Shown here: piece after piece, positions 34,848-42,460 of the stretch
Position numbering within the stretch: the first letter of the stretch is position 1
Layout of the letters: every line of letters begins with the position of its first letter
Source of the DNA: Microbacterium sp. SMR1
GTDB lineage: Bacteria; Actinomycetota; Actinomycetes; Actinomycetales; Microbacteriaceae
DNA: 64,000 nucleotides
Assembly (NCBI RefSeq): GCF_003289625.1
Contig: NZ_QMBN01000002.1
Location: forward strand, 952,610-1,016,609
Direction: 5' to 3'
Translations under genes and position numbers: made by a program
The notes under the pieces: generated by a model
Seen by the model: the letters and a program-made list of their open reading frames with translations, nothing else
Told to the model about the DNA's origin: nothing
Databases searched by the model: none

Positions 34848-35516
34848 TCACACCCGGTTGCGCGCGCCCCACAGTGCGAGCTGGGTGCGGTCGGCGAGAT
34901 CGAGCTTCTTGAGTGCGGAATGCAGCTGCGATCGCACGGTGTGAACCGACACCTGCAGCGTCTCGGCGATGCCCTCGTTGCTCGTGACTCCGCCGGCGAG
35001 CACGGAGATCACGCGGCGCTCGGCCGAGGTCAGCAGAGCGCTTGCTTCGGGGTCTTCGGGAGCGCCGCCGCGGCGCACGAACTCTCGGATCAGCGGCGCC
35101 GTCACTCGCGACGACACGAGTGCCTCGCCCCGCGCTGCGGCGTAGATCGCGCCGACGAGCTGGTCCGAGTCGTGGCTTTTCAGCAGGTATCCGACGGCGC
35201 CCGAATCGAGTGCCTCACTGACGTAGCCGTCGACGGCGAAGCTCGTCATGACGATGACGGCGATGGGGGAGCGACCGTCGTCGGGACGAGCGAGCAGGCG
35301 CGTGGCGGACAACCCGGACATCTGGGGCATCTGGATGTCCATGAGCACGACGTCGGCGCGTTCGGCCCGTGCGACGTGAACGGCGTCGACGCCGTTCGAG
35401 ACCTCGCCGACGACCTGGATGCCGGGAGCGCCTTCGAGCTGAAGCCGCAGCCCCCGGCGCACGGCGCGATTGTCGTCGGCGATCAGAACGCGGATGCGCT
35501 CGGCCCCACGATTCAT
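34848..35516 (-). CDS. NarL/LuxR family response regulator
   Basis: 222 residues from the ATG at 35516, preceded by AAGGAGAACGGT. The receiver is canonical: the acidic pair in VLIADDNRAVRRGL, the phosphorylated Asp in VVLMDIQMP and Lys in GYLLKSHD. The C-terminal LuxR helix-turn-helix is LTSAERRVISVLAGGVTSNEGIAETLQVSVHTVRSQLHSALKKL. It starts 13 bp after the stop of the kinase gene upstream and is certainly its partner. The signal and targets are unknown; the nearby membrane and surface proteins are candidates. Confidence 0.94.
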   Translation of the reverse strand: MNRGAERIRVLIADDNRAVRRGLRLQLEGAPGIQVVGEVSNGVDAVHVARAERADVVLMDIQMPQMSGLSATRLLARPDDGRSPIAVIVMTSFAVDGYVSEALDSGAVGYLLKSHDSDQLVGAIYAAARGEALVSSRVTAPLIREFVRRGGAPEDPEASALLTSAERRVISVLAGGVTSNEGIAETLQVSVHTVRSQLHSALKKLDLADRTQLALWGARNRV

Positions 35517-35529
35517 ACCGTTCTCCTTG

Positions 35530-36810
35530 TCAGGCGATCGGGTCGATCGGGATCGCGATCCGCACATCCCATCCGCCGGTCGGCGTCGGCCCTGCGAACA
35601 GTGTGCCGCGCAACAGTTCGACGCGCTCGCGCATCCCGCGCAGGCCCCAGCCGAGATCGAGGCCCGGCACGGGCATCGAATCAGTGCCGGGTGCTTGGTT
35701 GACGACCCGGGCGCGGAGCTCCTCGTCGGTCACGGTCACCGAGATGGTGACCGGCGCTCCGGGGGCGTGTTTCGCCGCGTTCGTCAGTGCCTCCTGGAGA
35801 ACGCGGTAGGCGGTGGTCGAGACGACGGCGGGCAGATCGGACACGGCTCCGTCGAGGTCGAATGAGACCGGCATGCCGCGTTGCGACCAGAACTCCACGA
35901 GCTCACCGGCGCGACGCAGGTCGCGGGTCGTCTCGGCGGGACCAGCTGCGTCGGCGGCGTGCAGATCGCTCAGCGCACCCGCCAGGCTCGCGGCAGCGAA
36001 TCGGCCCTCGTTGCGCACCTCGCCGACCAGACGGATGGCTTCGTCGGGGCGTGCCGGTGCGAGGGAGATGGCGGCGTCGGCCAGCGTCACGAGCCCGGCG
36101 AGGTGCTGGCCGGCGACATCGTGCAGCTCTTGCGCGATGCGGGCGCGCTCGCGTTCACGCGCGTCGTTGACCCGCGCATCGTGTTCTTGGCGCGCGAGCT
36201 CGGCCTGCTCGCGAGCAAGGTTCACCTGACGAACCTGGGCGCCCCACCAGATCCCCAGGGCGGTCGCTCCGAGGGCCGGCGCGGTGAAGCGGAAGAACTC
36301 GTTCGCCATGAAGCTCAGGGCGGTACCGACATCGCCCGAGTAGAAAACGGCCCAGGTGAAGAGCCCGCCCATTCCGGCGACCACGACGCCGAGCAGGCAC
36401 ACGACGGCCGAACCGGCCGAGACCCGGCGGGCCAGAAGGAACTGCGCGAGTGCCACGACGAGATACGTGCCGATGAGCCAGTTCGGTATGTCGAAGGCGC
36501 CGAGGAGGAGGAGGTAGACGGCCACGGTTGCGAAGACCGCGATGCGGGGCCACCGATCGCTCAGGAGGACAGCCGAGGCTTGGGCCACGCATGCCAGGGC
36601 GAGGATGACGCACAGCAGCGATATCGATATGTCGAAGGGCCAATCGACGGGGCCAGCCATCATCGCGGTGATCGGCGTCGCGAGCACCTGAACGGTCGTG
36701 CTCACCGAGACGATCGCGACCAGGATCAGCGCCGCGCGACGCGTGCGGAAGAAGGTGCGCGTCGCGGATGCGTCGAGCTCAAGGCCAGGCTCTCGGGGTG
36801 GGTTCACCAC
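35530..36810 (-). CDS. Sensor histidine kinase (HisKA_3, NarX/DesK type)
   Basis: 426 residues with a tandem GTG start and GAGAGGATT upstream. About six membrane segments (residues about 25-200) are followed by a dimerisation helix with the phospho-accepting His (RERARIAQELHDVAGQHLAGLV). The ATPase domain has an N box (LQEALTNAAKHAPG) and a G box (GLDLGWGLRGMRERVELLRG). There is no extracellular sensor domain, so it probably senses membrane or envelope state. It forms an operon with the response regulator at 34848 and is divergent from the membrane protein at 36887. Confidence 0.93.
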   Translation of the reverse strand: MVNPPREPGLELDASATRTFFRTRRAALILVAIVSVSTTVQVLATPITAMMAGPVDWPFDISISLLCVILALACVAQASAVLLSDRWPRIAVFATVAVYLLLLGAFDIPNWLIGTYLVVALAQFLLARRVSAGSAVVCLLGVVVAGMGGLFTWAVFYSGDVGTALSFMANEFFRFTAPALGATALGIWWGAQVRQVNLAREQAELARQEHDARVNDARERERARIAQELHDVAGQHLAGLVTLADAAISLAPARPDEAIRLVGEVRNEGRFAAASLAGALSDLHAADAAGPAETTRDLRRAGELVEFWSQRGMPVSFDLDGAVSDLPAVVSTTAYRVLQEALTNAAKHAPGAPVTISVTVTDEELRARVVNQAPGTDSMPVPGLDLGWGLRGMRERVELLRGTLFAGPTPTGGWDVRIAIPIDPIA

Positions 36811-36886
36811 AGAATCCTCTCAGCCCCGCACGGAACGCTCGTGCATGCCAGGATGTGAGGTGTCAGCGCGGAAGGAAACCCTGTCG

Positions 36887-37789
36887 ATGAGCAAGCCCAT
36901 CACATCTCCGGAATCGAACAAGCTGCTGCGAGCCGCGATCTGGGTCGCCATCGGTGCGCTCATCGCGGCGGCTATCGTCTGCGTCGTCTGGGTGCTGATC
37001 GGGTCGGGCACCGGAATCGTCGCCCGCGCGTTCATGACCGTGCTGCTGCTCGCCGGCTTCGCAGGCATCGCCATCCTCGAGTCGCACCTCGCAGGTCGTC
37101 GCCCCGCGTGGTTCGCTCTGACGAGCATGGGCACCTGGGTCGTGGCGCTGCTCGTGGGCGCCGTCATGATCTGGCTTCCATCCCCGACCGAGAGCTTCGG
37201 CTGGGGGTACGAGCGGTTCATGCGGTTCCTCCTGGTGTTGCTCATCCTGCAGCTGGCGCTGCTGCACCTGCGACTCTTCACCAAGGCCTACCTGCGCAAC
37301 CCCACGACCTTCCTGTCGATCGTCACCTATGTGACGATCGCCTTCCTCGGCATCGTGGCCGTCATGCTCATCGTGCCGTTGGTCGGAGGGGAGTGGTTCG
37401 ACTTCCTGCCGATCTACTGGCGGGTCGTGGTCGCACTGACGATCCTCGCCGCCGTGGGCACGGCCCTCGTGCCCCTCGTGAACGCGCTACTGATGCCTCG
37501 CGCTCCTCAACCGGCTGCCCCGGCATGGCCGACCTACGCCGATGGCCGGACGCCTCTCCCCGTCCTCGCCGACGGATCGCCCGACTGGCAGGCGTACTAC
37601 ACGGGGCGCCCCACCTACCCGCAGGGTTACGCTCCGGCGCAGCCGGCGCCGCAGGCCCCCGCGCCGGGGCAGCAGTCCGCCCCCGCACAGCAGGTGGCCC
37701 CGGCGCAGCAGGCGGCCCACGCCGAGCCCGGGTACGGGGACTATCCGCCGCCTCCGCCGCTGCCCGACCAGCCCATCGCCCCGCGCTGA
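36887..37789 (+). CDS. Six-helix membrane protein with Pro/Gln/Ala-rich tail
   Basis: 300 residues; ATG at 36887 behind GGAAGGAAACC, the only start with a good RBS. About six membrane helices occupy residues 12-200. The tail (about 205-300) is rich in Pro, Ala and Gln with repeats such as APAQQVAPAQQAA and ends in PPPPPLPDQP. It matches no family known to me. Divergence from a kinase-regulator pair with about 76 bp between them makes it a likely target or partner of that system. Confidence 0.75.
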   Translation: MSKPITSPESNKLLRAAIWVAIGALIAAAIVCVVWVLIGSGTGIVARAFMTVLLLAGFAGIAILESHLAGRRPAWFALTSMGTWVVALLVGAVMIWLPSPTESFGWGYERFMRFLLVLLILQLALLHLRLFTKAYLRNPTTFLSIVTYVTIAFLGIVAVMLIVPLVGGEWFDFLPIYWRVVVALTILAAVGTALVPLVNALLMPRAPQPAAPAWPTYADGRTPLPVLADGSPDWQAYYTGRPTYPQGYAPAQPAPQAPAPGQQSAPAQQVAPAQQAAHAEPGYGDYPPPPPLPDQPIAPR

Positions 37790-37808
37790 GGCTTTCCGCG
37801 GCCGCACG

Positions 37809-38999
37809 TCAGGCGATGGGGAGGGCTGCCGTCACCACCCATTCGCGCCCCTCACGCCGGGAGTCGAAACCTCCACCGAGGAGGGCCGCCCTCTCACGCA
37901 TGCGGATACTGCCGTAGCCACTCGAGGGGAGCGGGGTGAGGGCTCGCCGTCGGCCGAGGGTGCTGCGAACGTGCAACCTGACGACCTCGTCGACGATGTC
38001 TACAGAGACGGAGACCGGTCCCGGGGCCGCGTGCTTCAGGATGTTCGTCACGCTCTCGCGCAGCATGCGAGCCACCGTCGTGTCGATGATCTGAGGCAGT
38101 TCGTCAGCGCCATCCGCCACGGACATCGAATACGGGAATCCAGCTCGCATCAGATCGCGCTCGGCCTCGTGTAGCGCGACGCACAGCGACTCCGGGGTCG
38201 ACGTATCGGCACGCTCGTTCTGCACGCGTGAAACGAGTCGATGCAGATCGCGTAGTGCCCGTCGTGCGGCGTCGCGGATGGTGACCTGCGATTCGTGCAG
38301 CGAGACGGTCCCGGCCTCGAGCGACATGAGCTCGGACTGCATCACGATCACCGTGAGATCCCTCGACACGACATCGTGGAGTTCGTCAGCGATGAGAAGC
38401 CGTTCCGACTGACGCACCTCCTGCTCGATGATCATCTGCCGGGCGAGTTCCTCGCGAAGGCGCTGCTCGCGGCTCCGAGCGAACCGGAGCAGGAGCCCGA
38501 TCCCCCCGGAGACCGTCGCGAGCAGCAGGTAGATCACGATGGTCGACAGCTGGTCGGACGCCGCCGAGAAGACCGCTGCGGCGACGGAGACGAGGAGGAG
38601 CCCGACGTACGCGGCGAGCAGGCGGGTTCCGGCGGTGCGCGCCGCGAACCCCGTCGCCACCGCGAGCGCGAGAAGCATCTCGGTCGAGGATCCGACCAGC
38701 AGAGACAACCCCATCGACGCGGCGAGGGCGATGATCGTCGCCGGTGGGCTGATGACGAATCCCGCGAACAGCGCTGTGACGACGACCTCGAACGTGGCTT
38801 GCAGCGCGTCGTCGCCGCCCCGGGTGATGGCAAGCAGGATTCCGGTGACGACGGCCACGACCACGATGGAGAGAATCGCCCGACGTTCGATCCCTGTGAG
38901 GGCCGGCACCGACGGAATAGCGCCGCGCGATTGCCGCGTCGGCAGGAGTGCGCGTTCTGCCATGCGGTCCATCATGGTCGACCGGCCGACGTAACTCAC
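37809..38999 (-). CDS. Sensor histidine kinase of the bacteriocin locus
   Basis: 396 residues from a GTG at 38999. ATGs at residues 9, 10 and 13 are alternatives, as none has a clear RBS. About six membrane segments precede a HisKA_3 helix with RLLIADELHDVVSRDLTVIV and an ATPase domain (MLRESVTNILKHAAPG; GYGSIRMRERAALLGG). It is last in a minus-strand operon PadR-HAAS-small peptide-kinase, with the response regulator at 40141 transcribed divergently. The gene preceding it encodes a 24-residue peptide, so peptide sensing is plausible. Confidence 0.9.
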   Translation of the reverse strand: MSYVGRSTMMDRMAERALLPTRQSRGAIPSVPALTGIERRAILSIVVVAVVTGILLAITRGGDDALQATFEVVVTALFAGFVISPPATIIALAASMGLSLLVGSSTEMLLALAVATGFAARTAGTRLLAAYVGLLLVSVAAAVFSAASDQLSTIVIYLLLATVSGGIGLLLRFARSREQRLREELARQMIIEQEVRQSERLLIADELHDVVSRDLTVIVMQSELMSLEAGTVSLHESQVTIRDAARRALRDLHRLVSRVQNERADTSTPESLCVALHEAERDLMRAGFPYSMSVADGADELPQIIDTTVARMLRESVTNILKHAAPGPVSVSVDIVDEVVRLHVRSTLGRRRALTPLPSSGYGSIRMRERAALLGGGFDSRREGREWVVTAALPIA

Positions 39000-39027
39000 G
39001 GATGTCGGTCGGCGCCGAACGCTGGCA

Positions 39028-39102
39028 TCACTTACACAGTCCGAGCATTTCGCAGATCGTCGTCCACAGGCTGGCGGTGGGCAGGATGGTGAAGATGCGC
39101 AT
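39028..39102 (-). CDS. 24-residue Cys-containing peptide (possible pheromone or bacteriocin)
   Basis: A very short reading frame from the ATG at 39102 to a TGA, with GAAGGA 7-8 nt upstream. The peptide begins MRIFTILPTA and ends ICEMLGLCK, hydrophobic with two cysteines five residues apart. It lies 28 bp before the histidine kinase gene and 41 bp after the HAAS gene, all on one strand, so the four would be cotranscribed. Position and composition suggest a signalling peptide for the kinase or a small antimicrobial. It matches no family known to me, and coding is supported only by the RBS and operon spacing. Confidence 0.55.
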   Translation of the reverse strand: MRIFTILPTASLWTTICEMLGLCK

Positions 39103-39143
39103 GGGTCGTTCCTTCGTGTTGATGGGGTGGGCGGATCGAGTAG

Positions 39144-39656
39144 TCACAGAAGCGCGGCAAGCGCCAGGATCAAGCCTGCGAAGCCGACGAAGGTCCAAGG
39201 CAGGAGCAGGAGCAGCGTGGACGCCCGGGACCATTGCGCTTCGGTGTGCAGATCGAGCTCGTCTCGGAGCGCTGCGGCGATGGCGCGCCGGGTAAGAGAG
39301 ACGGACAGCATCACCAGGGCGATGAGGAGGCCGACGCCTCCGGCGATCGACCACGGCGACGCCGAGGCATCGCCGTCCATCCACCGCACCGACGCGATCA
39401 CGAAGACGATGAACGTCGCGATGGCCGCGAAGAGGGAGAGGATCGTCGTCCTCGACGGCAGATCCTCGGAGCCGGGCGCCGCGAGCGTAGCCGCATAAGC
39501 CACCGGGTCGCCGAAGGCATCCTCGGCGGCGTCGTCGTCGCCGTCTCGGAGATGCACCCGCACCGTTTCGACCTCCTCCCGAATGCGTTCGTCGGGTACG
39601 TCGCGGCGCTCGAGCTCGGTGCTGAAGAGTGAGATCCAGCGTTCGTTCGTGGTCAT
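39144..39656 (-). CDS. HAAS-domain membrane protein, PadR partner
   Basis: 170 residues from the ATG at 39656, overlapping the PadR stop (ATGA). Residues 1-60 form the HAAS helical domain (WISLFSTELERRDVPDERIREEVETVRVHLRDGDDDAAEDAFGDP), a short all-helical module typically coupled to PadR repressors. Four membrane segments follow (about 70-168). Such pairs are thought to convey envelope signals. The frame stays open upstream into padR but the ATG at 39656 is clearly the start. Confidence 0.85.
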   Translation of the reverse strand: MTTNERWISLFSTELERRDVPDERIREEVETVRVHLRDGDDDAAEDAFGDPVAYAATLAAPGSEDLPSRTTILSLFAAIATFIVFVIASVRWMDGDASASPWSIAGGVGLLIALVMLSVSLTRRAIAAALRDELDLHTEAQWSRASTLLLLLPWTFVGFAGLILALAALL

Positions 39657-40027
39657 CGGCGAGTCCCTTCGAGGGTGATGAATGTGTTGACGGTGGTGAC
39701 GAAGCGCTGCCACTCTTCGGACAGCCGGACGAGTTCCGCTTGACCATGAGGAGTCAATGCGAAGTACTTGCGGCCAGGGCCGCCGTCGCCTGGTCGCCAT
39801 TGCGTGGTGACGAGGCCCGCGGATTCACAGCGAGCCAGCAAGGGGTACAGGGTCCCGCCCTTGACCGCCCCGAATCCAGATCGGGCGAGAGTCGCGCTGA
39901 TCGCGTACCCGTACGACGCGCCGTCCTGGAGCGAACGCATCACCAGGAGGGGGAGGAGGCCCCGCATCCATTCGCTGTTCCAGGTTGAGGCGTGATGCGA
40001 CGCGTTGCTGCCGTCGATTGCGTCCAT
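39653..40027 (-). CDS. PadR family transcriptional regulator
   Basis: 124 residues from the ATG at 40027. Upstream codons up to 40063 are open but would cover the operator palindrome. The winged helix is recognisable: EWMRGLLPLLVMRSLQDGASYGYAI, then GTLYPLLARCESAGLVTTQWRPGDGGPGRKYFALTPHG. It is a short (PadR-s2) type. It heads the operon with the HAAS protein, small peptide and kinase. A matched inverted repeat directly abutting its start codon indicates autoregulation. Confidence 0.92.
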   Translation of the reverse strand: MDAIDGSNASHHASTWNSEWMRGLLPLLVMRSLQDGASYGYAISATLARSGFGAVKGGTLYPLLARCESAGLVTTQWRPGDGGPGRKYFALTPHGQAELVRLSEEWQRFVTTVNTFITLEGTRR

Positions 40028-40052
40028 GACTAGATCGCAACACGACCTAGTC
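40028..40052. promoter_or_regulatory. PadR operator (25-bp inverted repeat)
   Basis: GACTAGATCG, 5 nt, CGACCTAGTC: 10-bp arms with one mismatch, directly upstream of the padR ATG. Binding would block its own promoter. It is 88 bp from the divergent response-regulator start. Confidence 0.7.
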
Positions 40053-40128
40053 CCACGGGCCATCTACTTCTGTCCAGAGGCGTCTCGACTTTCGTCTTGG
40101 TTGCCCCGGGCTGTCGGAGCCGTTGGTA

Positions 40129-40134
40129 TAGCCT
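40129..40134 (+). promoter_or_regulatory. Leaderless -10 box (TAGCCT)
   Basis: TAGCCT lies 6 nt before the GTG at 40141. Confidence 0.5.
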
Positions 40135-40140
40135 CCCGGT

Positions 40141-40800
40141 GTGGGGGAGATCCGAGTGGTGATCGTCGATGACGATTCGCTGGTCCGACGCGCGCTGGGG
40201 GCCTACATCACAGCTGCGGACGGTATGCGCGTGGTCGGTGAGGCGGAAGACGGCGACGTTGCCGCCGATGTGGTGGTCCGCTCCGCGGCCGACGTCGCAC
40301 TCGTGGATCTGCGCATGCCCCATGTCGGAGGTTTGGAAGCCACCATCGCGATCTTGTCGTCGAGCCCCGCCACCAAAGTGATCGGTATCACGACGATGGC
40401 GACGGCCGAAGCGGTCATTCCGGTCCTGAGAGCAGGAGCTGCCGGTTACCTGGTGAAGGATTCGTCCCCCGACGAGATCACCGACGCTATTCGAGCCGTG
40501 CACCGCGGGACCGGAGCGCTGTCGCCGGCGGTCAGCGGCCAGCTGATCCGAGCCCTGCAGACAGCTGAAACCGGTGCATTGCGACTGCCTACCGAGTCGG
40601 AGAAACTATCGGCGCGCGAGGCCGAGATCGTGCGATATCTGGCAGCGGGCCAGTCCAACGGCGAGATCGCCCGTTCGATGCACGTATCCGAAGGAACCGT
40701 CAAAGCCCACTTGAGCAACATCATGCTGAAGTGGAACGCCCGCGACCGGGTGCAGGTGCTCATCACGGCGGCGCGGTTCGGACTCGTCAGCTTCCGGTAG
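40141..40800 (+). CDS. NarL/LuxR family response regulator of the bacteriocin locus
   Basis: 219 residues, GTG start with a leaderless -10 box. The receiver is canonical (VVIVDDDSLVRRAL; VALVDLRMP; GYLVKDSS). The LuxR-type helix-turn-helix is LSAREAEIVRYLAAGQSNGEIARSMHVSEGTVKAHLSNIMLKW. Its kinase partner is probably the one at 37809, separated from it by the PadR module. It is directly upstream of the bacteriocin precursor and export genes, which are its likely targets. Confidence 0.93.
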   Translation: MGEIRVVIVDDDSLVRRALGAYITAADGMRVVGEAEDGDVAADVVVRSAADVALVDLRMPHVGGLEATIAILSSSPATKVIGITTMATAEAVIPVLRAGAAGYLVKDSSPDEITDAIRAVHRGTGALSPAVSGQLIRALQTAETGALRLPTESEKLSAREAEIVRYLAAGQSNGEIARSMHVSEGTVKAHLSNIMLKWNARDRVQVLITAARFGLVSFR

Positions 40801-40811
40801 AGCGACTTCCT

Positions 40812-40877
40812 GCCGAAACTGGCCGAAAGACGACACAGGTATCGCCTTGAGGCCGACGCGCTGATGTCCGTGTCGTC
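40812..40877. promoter_or_regulatory. Candidate control region of the bacteriocin operon
   Basis: Two direct repeats GCCGAAA (40812-40818 and 40822-40828) are spaced exactly 10 bp, one helical turn. Next to them is an inverted repeat GACGACAC (40829-40836) / GTGTCGTC (40870-40877). They lie in the 154-bp gap between the regulator and the precursor. Response-regulator binding is plausible but unproven. Confidence 0.4.
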
Positions 40878-40954
40878 ATTAGCTTCGCTGTCACATCCAT
40901 CGACCAGACCCGCACCCGGCGGGCCAGGGGATGCCAGTGAAGGAGAAGCGGTAC

Positions 40955-41263
40955 ATGAGTGCAACCACGGCGGGCGTCGTCCGCGAGCAGCAATCCACCT
41001 CGATCGTGAAGCTGGCCGCCATCGGCGTGGCTCTCGCCGTTGCGATCACCGGCCTGATCGTGACGGGCTTCAGCCCCATGTGGATCGCCGGTTCGCTCGG
41101 CATCAGTGCGGCAGCCGCCACGCAGATCGTCGCCGCCATCAAGGCGGGTAAGAACGCGTTCACGATCATCGCGGCGGTCGCCGGGGCAGGCGTCGCATCC
41201 GCGTTGACCGCGACCATCGTGTGGCTCGTCTTCAACTGGGCCGTCGAGCCGGCCGTCGCCTGA
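40955..41263 (+). CDS. Probable circular bacteriocin precursor (uberolysin/carnocyclin-like)
   Basis: 102 residues, ATG behind AAGGAG. The C-terminal roughly 60 residues follow the pattern of head-to-tail cyclised bacteriocins: GISAAAATQIVAAIKAG, then AFTIIAAVAGAG and a hydrophobic helix, comparable to carnocyclin A and uberolysin (GI...A..VV..I..G....II). Mature circular bacteriocins have about 58-70 residues, so cleavage somewhere around residues 41-45 (MWIAG) would fit. The leader of about 42 residues is long and itself contains a hydrophobic helix. The following genes (SpoIIM/DUF95 protein and ABC transporters) are the usual partners of this class. The mature peptide would be nearly neutral rather than strongly basic. 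Confidence 0.75.
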   Translation: MSATTAGVVREQQSTSIVKLAAIGVALAVAITGLIVTGFSPMWIAGSLGISAAAATQIVAAIKAGKNAFTIIAAVAGAGVASALTATIVWLVFNWAVEPAVA

Positions 41264-41275
41264 GCGACGCTCGTC

Positions 41276-41304
41276 GGGGCCGGCGGGCTGAGCGCGTCGG
41301 CCCC
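41276..41304 (+). terminator. Attenuator-like hairpin after the precursor gene
   Basis: GGGGCCG (41276-41282) pairs with CGGCCCC (41298-41304) in the gap between the precursor and the next gene, without a T tract. Such hairpins commonly let most transcripts stop after a peptide gene. Confidence 0.45.
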
Positions 41305-41338
41305 TATCACTCCATTCCTCTCGACCGAAAGCGGACAC

Positions 41339-41848
41339 ATGTCGATCACGCCGTACGCTGCACCCGTTCGTCCCCGGACGCTCGTGCTGGCCTTCTGGCT
41401 GCTCCTGGCTTCGGCCTGCCTCACTGTCGCCTCGAGTGCTACAGCGGCTCTCGCCGTCTTCTCGCCCGATGGCGAGGCAGCGCTGCGTGCGAGCCTGCAG
41501 GCGACGCCGGGCGCGGACGTCGGTGAACTGGACACCGACACACTCGTCGCGGTCTCTCAGACGACAGCCGTGGCCATTCAGGCCTTCCTCGCTCTGGTCT
41601 CCGTCGTCATCGTGCTCTGGATCGCGTTCTCGCTCCGCGCCGGTCGCCGTTACATACGCGTCGTTCTGACGATCCTCGCCGGTCTGCAGGTGATCGCCGC
41701 TGCAGCGGCGCCGACGGCCGTCGCGCTCATCAGTCTCGTCGTCGTTCTCGCTGCCGTCGTGCTCACGTGGTTGCCCGCGTCGAGCGGATACCTCGCAGCT
41801 CGCACGGCGGCGCGCCGTGCTGCGCCCGAAACCGTCATGGTCGGATGA
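41339..41848 (+). CDS. Four-helix membrane protein of the bacteriocin operon
   Basis: 169 residues. Four membrane segments are visible (about 17-40, 74-97, 103-120 and 123-146) with an acidic outer loop between the first two (GADVGELDTDTLV). It matches no family known to me. Circular bacteriocin operons always carry extra small membrane proteins for immunity, maturation or export. Its position between the precursor and the SpoIIM gene fits such a role. It overlaps the next gene by 4 nt. Confidence 0.72.
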   Translation: MSITPYAAPVRPRTLVLAFWLLLASACLTVASSATAALAVFSPDGEAALRASLQATPGADVGELDTDTLVAVSQTTAVAIQAFLALVSVVIVLWIAFSLRAGRRYIRVVLTILAGLQVIAAAAAPTAVALISLVVVLAAVVLTWLPASSGYLAARTAARRAAPETVMVG

Positions 41849-42447
41849 CGGCGACGCTCTCTCCCCGCTCTCGCTGGATGTCGCCGCCTGACGCTCGCGT
41901 CTCGGGCCTCGTCGCGGTGCTGATCCTGGCGATCGTCGGCGGTGGAGCTCTCGGCGGAGCGCTGGCTGTCTCCGGAGCCACCGTCCCGGGAGACCCGGGC
42001 GAGCGTGCCGGGCTTTCCGGGACGGACGGGTTCGGCGAGGTGTTCCTGGCCGTCGTGACTCTGAACGCTCCCGTCGCCGCTTCGCTCGCTGCCGGGGCCG
42101 TGACCGCCGGCACCTTCACCGCGGGGTCGGGCCTGCTGCTCGGTGTCTATCTCGGGGCGACGGTGACGGCCGCAGCCAACACCGTCGGCACCGGAGCGCT
42201 GCTCGGCTCGGTCGCCGCCTACATCGGCATCGAGATGCTCGGTCTCCTGACGGCTGCGGTCGCCGGTTTCCTCCCGATCGCGACTGCGCTGGCTGGACGA
42301 CGCACCCTCACAGGAAGTCCGTTCCGGCGATATACGTCCGCGCTCGCCCCCGCGGGAGTCCTCATGCTCGTCGCCCTCGGCCTCGTGGTGGTCGGGGCGT
42401 TGATCGAGGCCGCGGTCATCACCGGCGCGTTCGGCGGCGACGGATGA
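41845..42447 (+). CDS. SpoIIM/DUF95-like membrane protein (bacteriocin maturation)
   Basis: 200 residues from an ATG overlapping the previous stop; the frame is open upstream only inside the neighbour. Four to five membrane helices are arranged as in DUF95/SpoIIM proteins: a first helix, the conserved N in VTLNAPVAA before a glycine-rich helix pair, then GIEMLGLLTAAVAGF in place of the usual HGxxE segment. DUF95 proteins occur in all known circular bacteriocin operons (for example AS-48C) and are required for production. The assignment rests on the pattern and the context. Confidence 0.75.
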   Translation: MTATLSPRSRWMSPPDARVSGLVAVLILAIVGGGALGGALAVSGATVPGDPGERAGLSGTDGFGEVFLAVVTLNAPVAASLAAGAVTAGTFTAGSGLLLGVYLGATVTAAANTVGTGALLGSVAAYIGIEMLGLLTAAVAGFLPIATALAGRRTLTGSPFRRYTSALAPAGVLMLVALGLVVVGALIEAAVITGAFGGDG

Positions 42448-42460
42448 GCCGGAGGGAAGC

